Counted from the first letter of the stretch, positions 8,724 through 17,955 are shown. The stretch: 64,000 nt of DNA from Sedimenticola sp. (GCA_026992075.1 JALXAM010000058.1:1-64000), one strand, 5' to 3'. Notes: a model not told the origin generated them from the letters alone. Made by a program: numbers and translations.

Positions 8724-9740
8724 TCATCCCACCGCCAGGCAATCCACCCCCGGCTGGTAACCCATTCCTTCCAGTTCCTCCGTGATCTCCTCCCGTGCCC
8801 CGTGGTTGGTTACATAGACCAGCACGAAAGGGCGGCCGTTTTCCAGCAGCCACTCCGGTCCCGCCACCGGGATTCCCCCCACCTGGTTGCCGATCTTGCG
8901 CGGGTCGATGTCGATCCAGGCGCGTGGGCGATATCCGTGGGCCAGCAGATGGTCGGCGCGCCTGCGGGTCTTGCGCCCCGCGCCCCAGATGACGAAGTTG
9001 CCGGCGTGAGCCAGGAAGCGGGGATCGCGGGCCAGGTAACGGGCGCGCAACCGGTCGAAGGCGGTGCGTGAGCAGCGTGGATCGGTGCGTGACAGGCGCC
9101 GGGGATGGTCCCGCCATTTGAGCAGCACGCGCGGCAGCTTCTCCATGCGGTGGCCGGCAAGGTGCAGTCGCAGCCAGAGCTCGTAGTCCTCGGGAAAGGG
9201 GCCATCGCGATAACCGCCCGCCGCCAGCACCGCCTGGCGGCGGAAGGCCACTGCGGGATGGGCGAAAGGGGATTCGATGTAGAGATCGCGGGTGATCTGT
9301 TCCCTGGTCAGGCAGCCATTCTGCCAGCGCAGGTACTCGCGGAAGCCTGCCTGCACCGGCGTTTCGGAGAGGAGCTCCACCTGCACGGCGGAAAGGGCGA
9401 GATCGGGATTTCGTTCGAAGTGGGCCAGGTGGGCGGCCAGCCGTTCCGGGTGCATCAGGTCGTCGGCGTCCATGCGCACGACGAGATCGGAGCGGCATGC
9501 GTCGAGCCCGGCGTTGAGAGCGGCCACCAGCCCCCGGCCCGGGTTGTCCACCAGGCGCAGACGGGAATCCTTCCGGAACTTCTCCTTTACCAGTTCCGCC
9601 GAGCCGTCCCTGGAGTGGTCGTCCACCGCCACCAGTTCCCAGCGGGCTTCGCGCTGGGCCAGGATGGAGTCGAGACAGCCGGGCAGGGTAGCGGCGGCGT
9701 CCCGGAAAGGGAGCAGGATGGATAGGAGAGGTTTTGGCAG
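8724..9740 (-). CDS. Family 2 glycosyltransferase, apparently CTG-initiated
   Basis: About 338 residues. Reading from CTG at 9740 gives PKPLLSILLPFRDAAATLPG, then CLDSILAQ, VAVDDHSRDGS and NAGLDACRSDLVVRMDADDL, the full N-terminal nucleotide-sugar fold of GT2 enzymes with the DxD motif (DAD). The first ATG, GTG or TTG in frame (GTG 9632) would cut off the first beta strand and helix. A stop codon (TGA 9746-9744, that of the upstream gene) limits the frame three bases before the CTG, and GAGG lies 8 bases before it. The C-terminal part (VIWGAGRKTRRRADHLLAHG) looks like a nucleotide-binding extension. Sugar and acceptor unknown. Confidence 0.8.
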   Translation of the reverse strand: MPKPLLSILLPFRDAAATLPGCLDSILAQREARWELVAVDDHSRDGSAELVKEKFRKDSRLRLVDNPGRGLVAALNAGLDACRSDLVVRMDADDLMHPERLAAHLAHFERNPDLALSAVQVELLSETPVQAGFREYLRWQNGCLTREQITRDLYIESPFAHPAVAFRRQAVLAAGGYRDGPFPEDYELWLRLHLAGHRMEKLPRVLLKWRDHPRRLSRTDPRCSRTAFDRLRARYLARDPRFLAHAGNFVIWGAGRKTRRRADHLLAHGYRPRAWIDIDPRKIGNQVGGIPVAGPEWLLENGRPFVLVYVTNHGAREEITEELEGMGYQPGVDCLAVG

Positions 9741-9743
9741 GCC

Positions 9744-9980
9744 TCAGTCCTCGTTGATGATGGGTTGTCCTTCTCGTGGTGTGGTGAGCAGCTTTTCCGC
9801 CTCCACCTGGGTCTTGGCGAAAGCCATGCGGAACATGCGCTGGTCGTTCTCGCCGTTGGTCTCACGCTCGGCCTTCACCCGCTCCTTGGCCTCGCGGTAC
9901 TTGGGATAGCTCTCCAGGAAACGGGCGATCTTCTGGCCCGAATCGGGGTTGATGGTGATTTCGAAGACGAAGTAGGGCAT
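9744..9980 (-). CDS. Small protein of unknown function (78 aa)
   Basis: 78 residues, charged and helical in the middle (YPKYREAKERVKAERETN), beginning MPYFVFEITI. It has no signal peptide, membrane helix or cysteine. Its stop codon is immediately before the CTG start of the glycosyltransferase and in the same frame, suggesting translational coupling. I do not assign a function; similar short MPYFVF-type proteins occur in gammaproteobacteria as far as I recall, but no role is known to me. Confidence 0.7.
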   Translation of the reverse strand: MPYFVFEITINPDSGQKIARFLESYPKYREAKERVKAERETNGENDQRMFRMAFAKTQVEAEKLLTTPREGQPIINED

Positions 9981-10030
9981 TGTCGTGATTTCCTGGTTGG
10001 TATCTGTTCTACACTTGGATGTGTGATTCG

Positions 10031-10150
10031 CCGTAGGAGGCGCGCTCCCGCGCCGAAGGGCGTAGTACGTGCCGGGTTCGCGGCCGGGAGGCCGCTCCTA
10101 CGGGGCGGGATTACCTTGCCACCCTGTAGGAGGCGCGTCCCCGCGCCGAA
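10031..10150. repeat. Cluster of three GTAGGAG-type repeats
   Basis: Three copies at about 10031-10057, 10076-10102 (inverted) and 10125-10150 of a unit like GTAGGAGGCGCGYCCCCGCG followed by CCGAA. Related units occur at 14411-14492 and 46714-46740. They fill the 187-base gap between the lipoamide dehydrogenase stop and the small gene; no other feature is seen there. Confidence 0.8.
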
Positions 10151-10167
10151 CAACCGGTGACCACGAG

Positions 10168-11586
10168 TCACTCCAGCGGCTCCAGCTCCGAAACCGGCGA
10201 ACCGTTCTTGGCCTCCACCTGGTGGTAGAGGGCGTTTAGGGCGGCCTGCAGCGCCTCTTCCATCACCGGATGGTAGAAAGGCATCTGCACCAGCTCGCCG
10301 GCGGTCACCTCGTGGCGCAGGCACCAGGCCAGCAGGTGGCCCAGGTGCTCGCCGCGCGGCGCGCACAGCTCGGCCCCCAGTAGCCTGCCGCTGGCCTTGT
10401 CGGCGTAGACCCGGATGGTACCCCGGTTGCGTCCCATGATGAGGGCGCGGCCCACGGGAGCCACCTTCATCTCGCCGATGGCGGTCTTTTCCAGATCCAG
10501 TTCTTCATACCGTTGGCCCACGCTGACGATGTTGGGATCGCAGAAAGTGATGGAGAGCCGCGGCTTGCGCTTGAAGCGGCGGATCTCCGGCCAGTGGGCG
10601 GCGTTGTAGCCAGCGATCTTGCCGTCGTCCCCCGCCTCGTGGAGGATGGGGCGCTCGCCGTTGACATCGCCGGCCAGGAAGATGGGCAGGTCGCCGATCT
10701 GCATGGTGTTGAGGTCATGCGGAGGAATGCCGCGTTGGTCCAGCTCCACGCCCAGCTTCTCCAGCCCCAGGCGGTCGAGATTGGGGCGGCGGCCCATGCT
10801 GGCCAGTACCTTCTCCACCACCACCTCGGTCTCTCCATTGGAGACCTTCAGGCGCCCATCCCCGGCCTCGGTGACCTCCACCGGTTTGCCGAGATGGAGA
10901 GGGAACTCCTTACCGATTACCTCCAGCGCCGCTTCCACCACCTTGGGATCACTGGCGCCGCCGACACGGTCGCTCAGCTCGAAGCCGGTGGTCTCCACAC
11001 CCAAGCGGGCGATGGCCTGCCCCAGCTCGAGGCCGATGACCCCCAGCCCCACCACTGCCATGGAGGTTGGCAGGTCCTCCAGCTCGAACAGCTCGTCGGT
11101 GGTGATGATGCGGTCGCCGAAAGCGCGCCACGCCTCGGGCACGACGGGCGTGGAGCCGGTGGCGATGACGATGCGTTCGGCGCGGATGCGGGTGCCGTCC
11201 TCCAGCTCCAGCAGGTCGGGCTCGACAAAACGGGCGTACTGTTCGATGAACTCCTCTTCGCTGAGGTGATCGGTGCTGTTGGAGAGCACCCGGTCCACGA
11301 AGGTGTCGCGCAGCTCGCGCACATATTCCATCACTTCGGGGATGTTCACCTTGAGCGCCTCGCCGCCCTCGATGCCCATGCGGGGATAGAGGGTGCGGCG
11401 GTGGAAGTCCTCGGCCACCTGGATCAGGGCCTTGGAGGGCATGCAGCCCACGCGGGCGCAGGTGGTGCCGGGTTCGCCGCCGTTGATGAGCACGAACTTC
11501 TTGTGCGCGCGCTTGGCGCGGCTCATGGCGTTGAGACCGGCGGTGCCGGAGCCGATGATGGCGACTTCCACTTGTTTTTCTTGCAC
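10168..11586 (-). CDS. Dihydrolipoyl dehydrogenase-like flavoprotein
   Basis: 472 residues of the pyridine nucleotide-disulfide oxidoreductase family. The N-terminal FAD fold is IIGSGTAGLNA, the redox-active disulfide is in TTCARVGCMPSKALI (CxxxxC), and the NAD fold is in VVGLGVIGLELGQA. The C-terminal interface domain carries the His-Glu pair in FYHPVMEEALQAAL. These features fit lipoamide dehydrogenase, but no 2-oxoacid dehydrogenase genes are nearby. It resembles the stand-alone lipoamide-dehydrogenase-like proteins of gammaproteobacteria rather than the E3 subunit of the pyruvate complex. Physiological partner unknown. Confidence 0.85.
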   Translation of the reverse strand: MQEKQVEVAIIGSGTAGLNAMSRAKRAHKKFVLINGGEPGTTCARVGCMPSKALIQVAEDFHRRTLYPRMGIEGGEALKVNIPEVMEYVRELRDTFVDRVLSNSTDHLSEEEFIEQYARFVEPDLLELEDGTRIRAERIVIATGSTPVVPEAWRAFGDRIITTDELFELEDLPTSMAVVGLGVIGLELGQAIARLGVETTGFELSDRVGGASDPKVVEAALEVIGKEFPLHLGKPVEVTEAGDGRLKVSNGETEVVVEKVLASMGRRPNLDRLGLEKLGVELDQRGIPPHDLNTMQIGDLPIFLAGDVNGERPILHEAGDDGKIAGYNAAHWPEIRRFKRKPRLSITFCDPNIVSVGQRYEELDLEKTAIGEMKVAPVGRALIMGRNRGTIRVYADKASGRLLGAELCAPRGEHLGHLLAWCLRHEVTAGELVQMPFYHPVMEEALQAALNALYHQVEAKNGSPVSELEPLE

Positions 11587-11609
11587 GGGAAACTCCTGAT
11601 GTCGTTGGG

Positions 11610-11816
11610 GCGGGTGCCGGGTCGTCCCTGGCGGGGACGCCGTGAATACATCCCTGTAGGCTTTACGGCAGCTTTCTTGCTATGCAGTCCCTGCTTCGCA
11701 AGAAAGCCCAGCCTTGCCATCCCTGGCAAGGCGTTCGCCAACTGCGAAAGTCCGCTGGACTTTCGGTTTGGCTCACCCCTGCTGCCGAACCCCGCCAGGG
11801 ACGACCCGGCACCCGC
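11610..11816. repeat. Multi-hairpin repeat element bounded by a 27-base perfect inverted repeat (copy A)
   Basis: A 207-base element. Its ends, 11610-11636 and 11790-11816, are exact reverse complements over 27 bases. Between them are three more stems: GCTTTCTTGC/GCAAGAAAGC, CCTTGCC/GGCAAGG around ATCCCT, and CGAAAGTCC/GGACTTTCG. The inner 136 bases (11654-11789) match the element at 27459-27594. It contains no transposase and no convincing protein; short open frames through it are by-products. Confidence 0.85.
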
Positions 11817-11886
11817 TTTCGAGCGGACTGGTTATTTTACCGGCAGGAAATCATCGGCACACGCTGAAAGCGTGTGGGAATGGGGT

Positions 11887-11904
11887 GTCGGGCTGAAGCC
11901 CGAC
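11887..11904. repeat. GTCGGGC-type palindrome
   Basis: One copy of GTCGGGCTGAAGCCCGAC. Its TAGGTCGGGC edge supplies the stop codon (TAG) of the adjacent minus-strand gene. A separate small hairpin (CACACGC/GCGTGTG) lies just to its left near 11860. Confidence 0.8.
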
Positions 11905-12168
11905 CTATTTGTCGGGGCGCCAGCGGGGGGTTGCAGGCGGGGTCGAGGGCGTGGCCTGGCGGGCCTTGCGGCCGAGGTAACCGTCCACCGGCGGCTGGGA
12001 GGGCGGTGGCGGTGGACGAAAGGCGAATCGTGGCGCGCTTCGTGGCAGGGGATGGCGTGGCTGCTGCTGCCTCGCCTGATCCTGCTTGCCCAGGGGGCAG
12101 AACAGGAAGGCCGGCGCCGGGGTGGAGGCCAGCAGCAGAGGGAGCAGGATCCAAGCCGTTTGCTTCAT
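11905..12168 (-). CDS. Small Pro-rich protein with signal peptide, unknown function
   Basis: 87 residues from ATG 12168. The first ~21 residues (MKQTAWILLPLLLASTPAPA) form a good Sec signal peptide. The mature part is short, basic and rich in Pro and Gln (PPPPPSQPPVDGYLGRK). It was chosen over a longer frame because the signal peptide begins exactly at this ATG. No domain is recognised and the ribosome-binding site is weak. The stop codon comes from a neighbouring repeat, so the gene may have a truncated or extended end. Low-to-moderate confidence that it is expressed. Confidence 0.5.
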   Translation of the reverse strand: MKQTAWILLPLLLASTPAPAFLFCPLGKQDQARQQQPRHPLPRSAPRFAFRPPPPPSQPPVDGYLGRKARQATPSTPPATPRWRPDK

Positions 12169-12204
12169 ATCGGGAAAGTATGGCACGGAGTGAAAGAATT
12201 GCGA

Positions 12205-12233
12205 CTTGAAATCGGGAAGTGGCGGCCCCAAAT
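12205..12233 (+). promoter_or_regulatory. Heat-shock (sigma-32) promoter for htpG
   Basis: CTTGAA at 12205-12210, a 15-base spacer, and CCCCAAAT at 12226-12233. This is close to the sigma-32 consensus CTTGAA-N13-15-CCCCATNT. It leaves an untranslated leader of about 105 bases before htpG, much of it repeat DNA (12255-12316). htpG is a known member of the heat-shock regulon in E. coli. Confidence 0.7.
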
Positions 12234-12254
12234 GGGGTGTTTGATCCGGGGTTG

Positions 12255-12316
12255 ATTCCCCCACCCCAGCCCTCCCCCGGAGGGGGAGGGCGTCAGTTCA
12301 CCTGCCCCCCTTTGGG
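12255..12316. repeat. CCCTCACCCC-type palindromic repeat in the htpG leader
   Basis: A stem built on CAGCCCTCCCCCGGAGGGGG, followed by a second small stem (CCCCCCTTTGGGGGAG), between the heat-shock promoter and the htpG start. It is the same family as 6661-6790 and 8692-8722, and would be transcribed as part of the htpG mRNA leader. Confidence 0.7.
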
Positions 12317-12347
12317 GGAGAGATTGTTCACCTTTCGAGGAGACGAG

Positions 12348-14264
<1,917 letters not shown>

Positions 14265-14285
14265 ACTTTCTCCTCAGCGCCTTTG

Positions 14286-14344
14286 TAGGTCGGGCTTCAG
14301 CCCGACATCCGACCGGATGTCTTGTCGGACTGAAGTCCGACCTA
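14286..14344. repeat. Paired GTCGGGC-type palindromes
   Basis: Two units, GTCGGGCTTCAGCCCGAC and GTCGGACTGAAGTCCGAC, lie head to head inside a larger palindrome that begins and ends TAGGTC/GACCTA. The G-to-A change in one arm is matched by C-to-T in the other, so pairing is kept. It lies after htpG and may end its transcript. Confidence 0.8.
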
Positions 14345-14410
14345 CGGCGTTTCGCGGTTGCCCGCTAACATTCATGAAATCGGGGTTCACCCCGAATCAT
14401 GGAAAAACAT

Positions 14411-14492
14411 CCCGTAGGAGCGGCGTCCCCGCCGCGAACCTCCGACGGCGGAAACGCTTTCGTCGTTCGGCGCGGGGACGCGCCTCCTACGG
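14411..14492. repeat. Inverted pair of GTAGGAG-type repeats
   Basis: CCCGTAGGAGCGGCGTCCCC on the left and the inverse unit ending CGCGCCTCCTACGG on the right, about 82 bases in all, between htpG and adk. No gene or clear promoter is visible in the remaining bases up to adk. Confidence 0.75.
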
Positions 14493-14632
14493 TTGAACTC
14501 TCTGTACGCTCTGCGCCTTCGTGGTTGTTTCCACACAAACATAAATCTCCTCAATCTCCCCATTGGCAACCTCGAATACTCCCGCCGCCACCTCTGTGGC
14601 ACACTCGGGCACTCGAATCAATCCAAGCGTAA

Positions 14633-15292
<660 letters not shown>

Positions 15293-15303
15293 TCCAACAG
15301 CGG

Positions 15304-15327
15304 AACCGGGGCGGTGCCCCGGTTTTT
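15304..15327 (+). terminator. Rho-independent terminator after adk
   Basis: The stem AACCGGGGC / GCCCCGGTT with a GGT loop is followed directly by TTTTT-type sequence. It lies 12 bases after the adk stop codon. Confidence 0.9.
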
Positions 15328-15373
15328 GCTATACTGCCCCTGCACCCTTTCCCACACATCCTGGAGACCTTGC

Positions 15374-15760
15374 GTGGCCGTACTAGAACTGACCAAAGAG
15401 AACTTCGAAGAGACCGTCAACAACAACCCCTTCGTCATTATCGACTTCTGGGCTCCCTGGTGTGGCCCCTGCAAGAGCTTCGCGCCCACCTATGAAAAGG
15501 TCTCCGAGGACTTCCCGGACATCGTCTTCGCCAAGGTGAATACCGAGGACGAACAGGAACTTGCCATGCATTTCCAGATTCGTTCCATTCCCACGCTGAT
15601 GATCTTCCGGGATCAGATCATCATCTACGCCGAGGCGGGGGCCTTGCCGGAGAGCGCTTTCCGGCAGCTCATCGAGCAGGCCCAGGCGCTGGACATGGAC
15701 GATGTGCGGCGGCAGATCGCCGAGAGTCAGGGCCAGGGGGAAGGTGGCGAGTCGTCCTGA
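15374..15760 (+). CDS. Thioredoxin-family protein
   Basis: 128 residues starting at GTG. It has the thioredoxin fold with the active site WCGPC in FWAPWCGPCKSFAP and the cis-proline loop RSIPTLMIF. Thioredoxin A is about 108 residues; this one has an extra acidic, Gln/Gly-rich tail of about 20 residues. It is probably a cytoplasmic disulfide reductase, but which partner it serves is unclear. The leader GGAGACC precedes the GTG. It is flanked by terminators on both sides, so it is monocistronic. Confidence 0.9.
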   Translation: MAVLELTKENFEETVNNNPFVIIDFWAPWCGPCKSFAPTYEKVSEDFPDIVFAKVNTEDEQELAMHFQIRSIPTLMIFRDQIIIYAEAGALPESAFRQLIEQAQALDMDDVRRQIAESQGQGEGGESS

Positions 15761-15786
15761 TCCCTTTCCCTTCCGCACCACCAGGG

Positions 15787-15813
15787 ACCGGGGGCCAGGC
15801 GCCCCCGGTTTTC
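15787..15813 (+). terminator. Rho-independent terminator after the thioredoxin gene
   Basis: The stem ACCGGGGGC / GCCCCCGGT (loop CAG-GC) followed by TTTTC. It ends about 15 bases before the next gene's start. Confidence 0.85.
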
Positions 15814-15829
15814 GTTGCGGAGAACGGTG

Positions 15830-16303
15830 ATGCGCTTTCCCTGGGTTTCCCAGATCGGTGCATTGCTGGATGCCACCCCGACGGTGGGGCGGCTGCTCGA
15901 TCTTTGCGAGGAGAACTATTGCCAGATCATGGAGATGGCGCCCGGATTGGAGCGGGCCCGGGGGCTCATGACCTCAAGCCGGGAAGGGCAGATGGATCTC
16001 TACCTGGAGGTGCTTGAGCAGACTCCTTACACCACGGTGGTGCATCTCACCTATTACTTTTCCCATCACCAGGGGCAGGTGCCCGATCCGGATGCGGTAC
16101 TGCGGCTCTATCATGACGCTGCGCAGGTGGAGGTGATCAATCTGCGTCAGAGCGCGTTACCTCTGATCACCGGTTATGCCCATCCCAGCCTGCAAAACCG
16201 TTGGAAAGTCCAACTCTTTCTTTCCAAATGGCTCGCCTATTGCAGGCACCAGGGCCACCATTTCCACTGCCGATCGGAATTGTTGACTGAAATGCAGGGT
16301 TAA
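15830..16303 (+). CDS. DUF1249 (YqiB-like) protein
   Basis: 157 residues with the DUF1249 hallmarks: DLCEENYCQIMEMAPGL near the start and a central TYYFSHHQGQVPDPDAVLRL, followed by RWKVQLFLSKWLAYC. It is a soluble protein of unknown function; in E. coli the family member yqiB lies near nudF and cpdA, which are not present here. A GTG one codon upstream is an equally possible start. Its 3' end contains the likely iscR -35 element. Confidence 0.82.
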   Translation: MRFPWVSQIGALLDATPTVGRLLDLCEENYCQIMEMAPGLERARGLMTSSREGQMDLYLEVLEQTPYTTVVHLTYYFSHHQGQVPDPDAVLRLYHDAAQVEVINLRQSALPLITGYAHPSLQNRWKVQLFLSKWLAYCRHQGHHFHCRSELLTEMQG

Positions 16304-16336
16304 TGGTAGGCTTAATTACCGAGTAAATTACTAAGG
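16283..16336 (+). promoter_or_regulatory. Putative iscR promoter with an IscR-like operator
   Basis: TTGACT (16283-16288), an 18-base spacer and TAGGCT (16307-16312) form a plausible sigma-70 promoter. Right after it, 16313-16336 reads on the minus strand CCTTAGTAATTTACTCGGTA; this resembles the type 1 IscR-site form, in which an A/T-rich centre separates inverted half sites, with several mismatches. Autorepression of iscR is known in E. coli. The operator assignment here is tentative. Confidence 0.4.
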
Positions 16337-16494
16337 AACCTCTGATTTAATCCTGGGCGAAGCAGGTTGTTCTCCTCCGGTTCGAGTACAAGGCGAAGTT
16401 CGCAGCCAATAGCAGGCTATTGGCAAGAACTTCAACGCAGTAATCGGGCCGGAGGAGGATAAGATGCGAGTTCATGGATTAGATCAGAGGTTCC
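16335..16494. mobile_element. 160-base MITE-like element flanked by CTAA duplication
   Basis: The terminal inverted repeats are 19 bases, 16335-16353 and 16476-16494, matching at 18 positions (GGAACCTCTGATTTAATCC against its partner). The element is flanked by CTAA on both sides (16331-16334 and 16495-16498), a four-base target duplication. Inside are a second inverted pair (CTCCTCCGG/CCGGAGGAG) and a central hairpin (GCCAATAGC/GCTATTGGC). There is no transposase. Size, ends and duplication fit a miniature inverted-repeat element; IS5-family elements also duplicate four-base YTAR targets, so that parentage is possible. Confidence 0.8.
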
Positions 16495-16539
16495 CTAAGT
16501 TAATAGTTCCTCGCACAGAATCGAGGAGGAGTGAAGAGC

Positions 16540-17007
16540 ATGAGACTTTCAACCAAAGGCCGTTATGCAGTGACGGCCATGCTGGACTTGGCCCTCAACG
16601 GGCAGGACGGCCCTGTCACCCTGTCGGACATTTCCGAAAATCAGGGTATTTCCCTTTCCTACCTGGAGCAGCTGTTCGCCGCCCTGCGGGCGCGCAAGCT
16701 GGTTCGAGGCGTGCGCGGTCCCGGGGGTGGTTACTTCCTGGGCCGGCCGGCCGACGAGATCTCCATCGCCGACATCATCTGCGCCGTGGACGAATGGGTG
16801 GAATTCACCCGGTGCCGGGGCAAGGAGGATTGTCGCGGCGGCCAGCGCTGCCTCACCCACAGCCTGTGGGACGACCTGAGCCGTCAGATCTACGAGTTCC
16901 TCACCGACATCACGCTGGCCGACCTGGTAGCCCGCGGGATGGAGAAGGAACAGACCGGCTGCGGCAACAAGAAGGAGTCCGCCACCCTGGAGAGCAGGGC
17001 GGCCTGA
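16540..17007 (+). CDS. iscR: Fe-S cluster regulator IscR (orphan)
   Basis: 155 residues of the Rrf2 family. It begins [20 protein letters not shown], has a winged helix-turn-helix and the cluster ligands in [17 protein letters not shown] (three Cys plus the nearby His), as in E. coli IscR. IscR binds [2Fe-2S] and controls Fe-S assembly genes. The start is set by GAGGAGG upstream. Unusually, no iscS, iscU or iscA follows; the next gene is yceD. The gene is separated from its likely promoter by a MITE-like insertion. Confidence 0.93.
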   Translation: MRLSTKGRYAVTAMLDLALNGQDGPVTLSDISENQGISLSYLEQLFAALRARKLVRGVRGPGGGYFLGRPADEISIADIICAVDEWVEFTRCRGKEDCRGGQRCLTHSLWDDLSRQIYEFLTDITLADLVARGMEKEQTGCGNKKESATLESRAA

Positions 17008-17119
17008 AGAATCACCGGCCAGGATAACTTTCGGATCGCGCGGGTATTTTTCCACTCCCTGGTCCGGGTGTAAAAGCTGCGGGCCGGTTGCCTTGAGTGG
17101 CGGCCGGCCTGTAGCGCTT

Positions 17120-17148
17120 TTGACCTGGCTGGTGAATTTTCCTATCAT
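17120..17148 (+). promoter_or_regulatory. Strong sigma-70 promoter for yceD-rpmF-fab operon
   Basis: TTGACC (17120-17125), exactly 17 bases, TATCAT (17143-17148). The expected transcription start (about 17155) is within about 3 bases of the yceD ATG at 17158, and no ribosome-binding site precedes that ATG. Confidence 0.75.
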
Positions 17149-17157
17149 ACGCGGCTT

Positions 17158-17694
17158 ATGGCGCGGCCTTTTTCCGAGCGATTCGACCCCTGGCTGCTTG
17201 CTGAACGGGAGGCAGTGGTGGAGGGGCGCGTGGCGCTTTCCAAGTTGCCGAGGCTGGCGCCGCTGCTCAGCGAAACACTGGGCGAGGCGAGCTACCAGTT
17301 TCGTTTCGGCCGGGACGACCAGGGACGGCATATCATTCGGAGCCTGGTGCGTGCCGAGCTGCGGCTCACCTGCCAACGCTGCCTGGAGTCCCTGAGTTAC
17401 CCGGTGCACGCCGCGGGATCCCTGGCGCTGGTCCAGGGGCCCATGGAGGCGGAGCAGCTTCCAGGGGAACTCGACCCGTTGCTGGTCGGTGCGCAGGAAC
17501 TGCTGAGAATCCAGGACCTGGTGGAGGACGAGTTGCTGTTGAGCATTCCCGTCTCGCCCCGCCATGCTGCCGGCGTCTGCTCGCATCAAGCAGAGGAGTC
17601 GGTTCCTGAGCTGGAAAAGGGCAACGAGGCGGCCCTGAACGACAACCCTTTTGCCGTGCTTGCCGGACTGAAGAAAGGCAGCACCCACAGTTGA
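17158..17694 (+). CDS. yceD: YceD/DUF177 family protein (23S rRNA accumulation protein)
   Basis: 178 residues. The central CxxC (LRLTCQRCLESLSYPV) and the acidic motif DLVEDELLLSIPVSPRH, followed by a C-terminal NPFAVLAGLKKG, are diagnostic of the DUF177/YceD family. In E. coli it sits before rpmF exactly as here, and plant and bacterial members affect 23S rRNA accumulation. The start is confirmed by the family N-terminus, yet it lies almost on the predicted transcription start. Confidence 0.9.
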   Translation: MARPFSERFDPWLLAEREAVVEGRVALSKLPRLAPLLSETLGEASYQFRFGRDDQGRHIIRSLVRAELRLTCQRCLESLSYPVHAAGSLALVQGPMEAEQLPGELDPLLVGAQELLRIQDLVEDELLLSIPVSPRHAAGVCSHQAEESVPELEKGNEAALNDNPFAVLAGLKKGSTHS

Positions 17695-17716
17695 GAAATT
17701 GCAGGAGTGAAGATCC

Positions 17717-17887
17717 ATGGCGGTACAACAGAATCGCAAGACCCCCTCCAAAAGAGGCATGCGCAGGTCTCATGACGCGCTCAAGCCGGAAGCGCTTTCC
17801 ATCGACCCCACTTCCGGAGAGACCCATCTGCGTCACCATGTGACCCCCGACGGTTTCTATCGCGGGCGCAAGGTCGTCAACGACTGA
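17717..17887 (+). CDS. rpmF: 50S ribosomal protein L32
   Basis: 56 residues beginning [20 protein letters not shown] and ending [11 protein letters not shown], a full-length L32. It is the cysteine-free type, as in E. coli, rather than the zinc-binding type. It follows yceD by 22 bases with GCAGGAGTGA as ribosome-binding region. Part of the large ribosomal subunit. Confidence 0.97.
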   Translation: MAVQQNRKTPSKRGMRRSHDALKPEALSIDPTSGETHLRHHVTPDGFYRGRKVVND

Positions 17888-17924
17888 GACGGGTTGACGG
17901 TTCTTTTGAGTCGATGTGGCGGCG

Positions 17925-17955
17925 GCCGGGGGCTTCCGGCCGCATCGCCGTTTCC
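17925..17955 (+). other. Strong hairpin in the rpmF-plsX gap
   Basis: The stem GCGGCCGG / CCGGCCGC (loop GGGCTT) lies midway in the 95-base gap. There is no T-run, so it is more likely an mRNA stability or processing element, separating abundant rpmF mRNA from the fab part, than a full terminator. Confidence 0.45.

Noticed and set aside
8724-9632. GTG 9632 as start of the glycosyltransferase
   Set aside because: It would remove the first conserved strand and helix of the GT2 fold, which is present in frame upstream.
10031-10150. A CRISPR array, suggested by three similar units close together
   Set aside because: Units are in mixed orientation with uneven spacing and related copies are scattered; no cas genes are nearby.
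11610-11816. An insertion sequence, suggested by the 27-base inverted repeat
   Set aside because: There is no transposase, no target duplication was seen, and the interior is a structured repeat found elsewhere.
16464-17027. A 187-codon frame overlapping iscR
   Set aside because: It starts inside the MITE-like element and reads iscR in a wrong frame.
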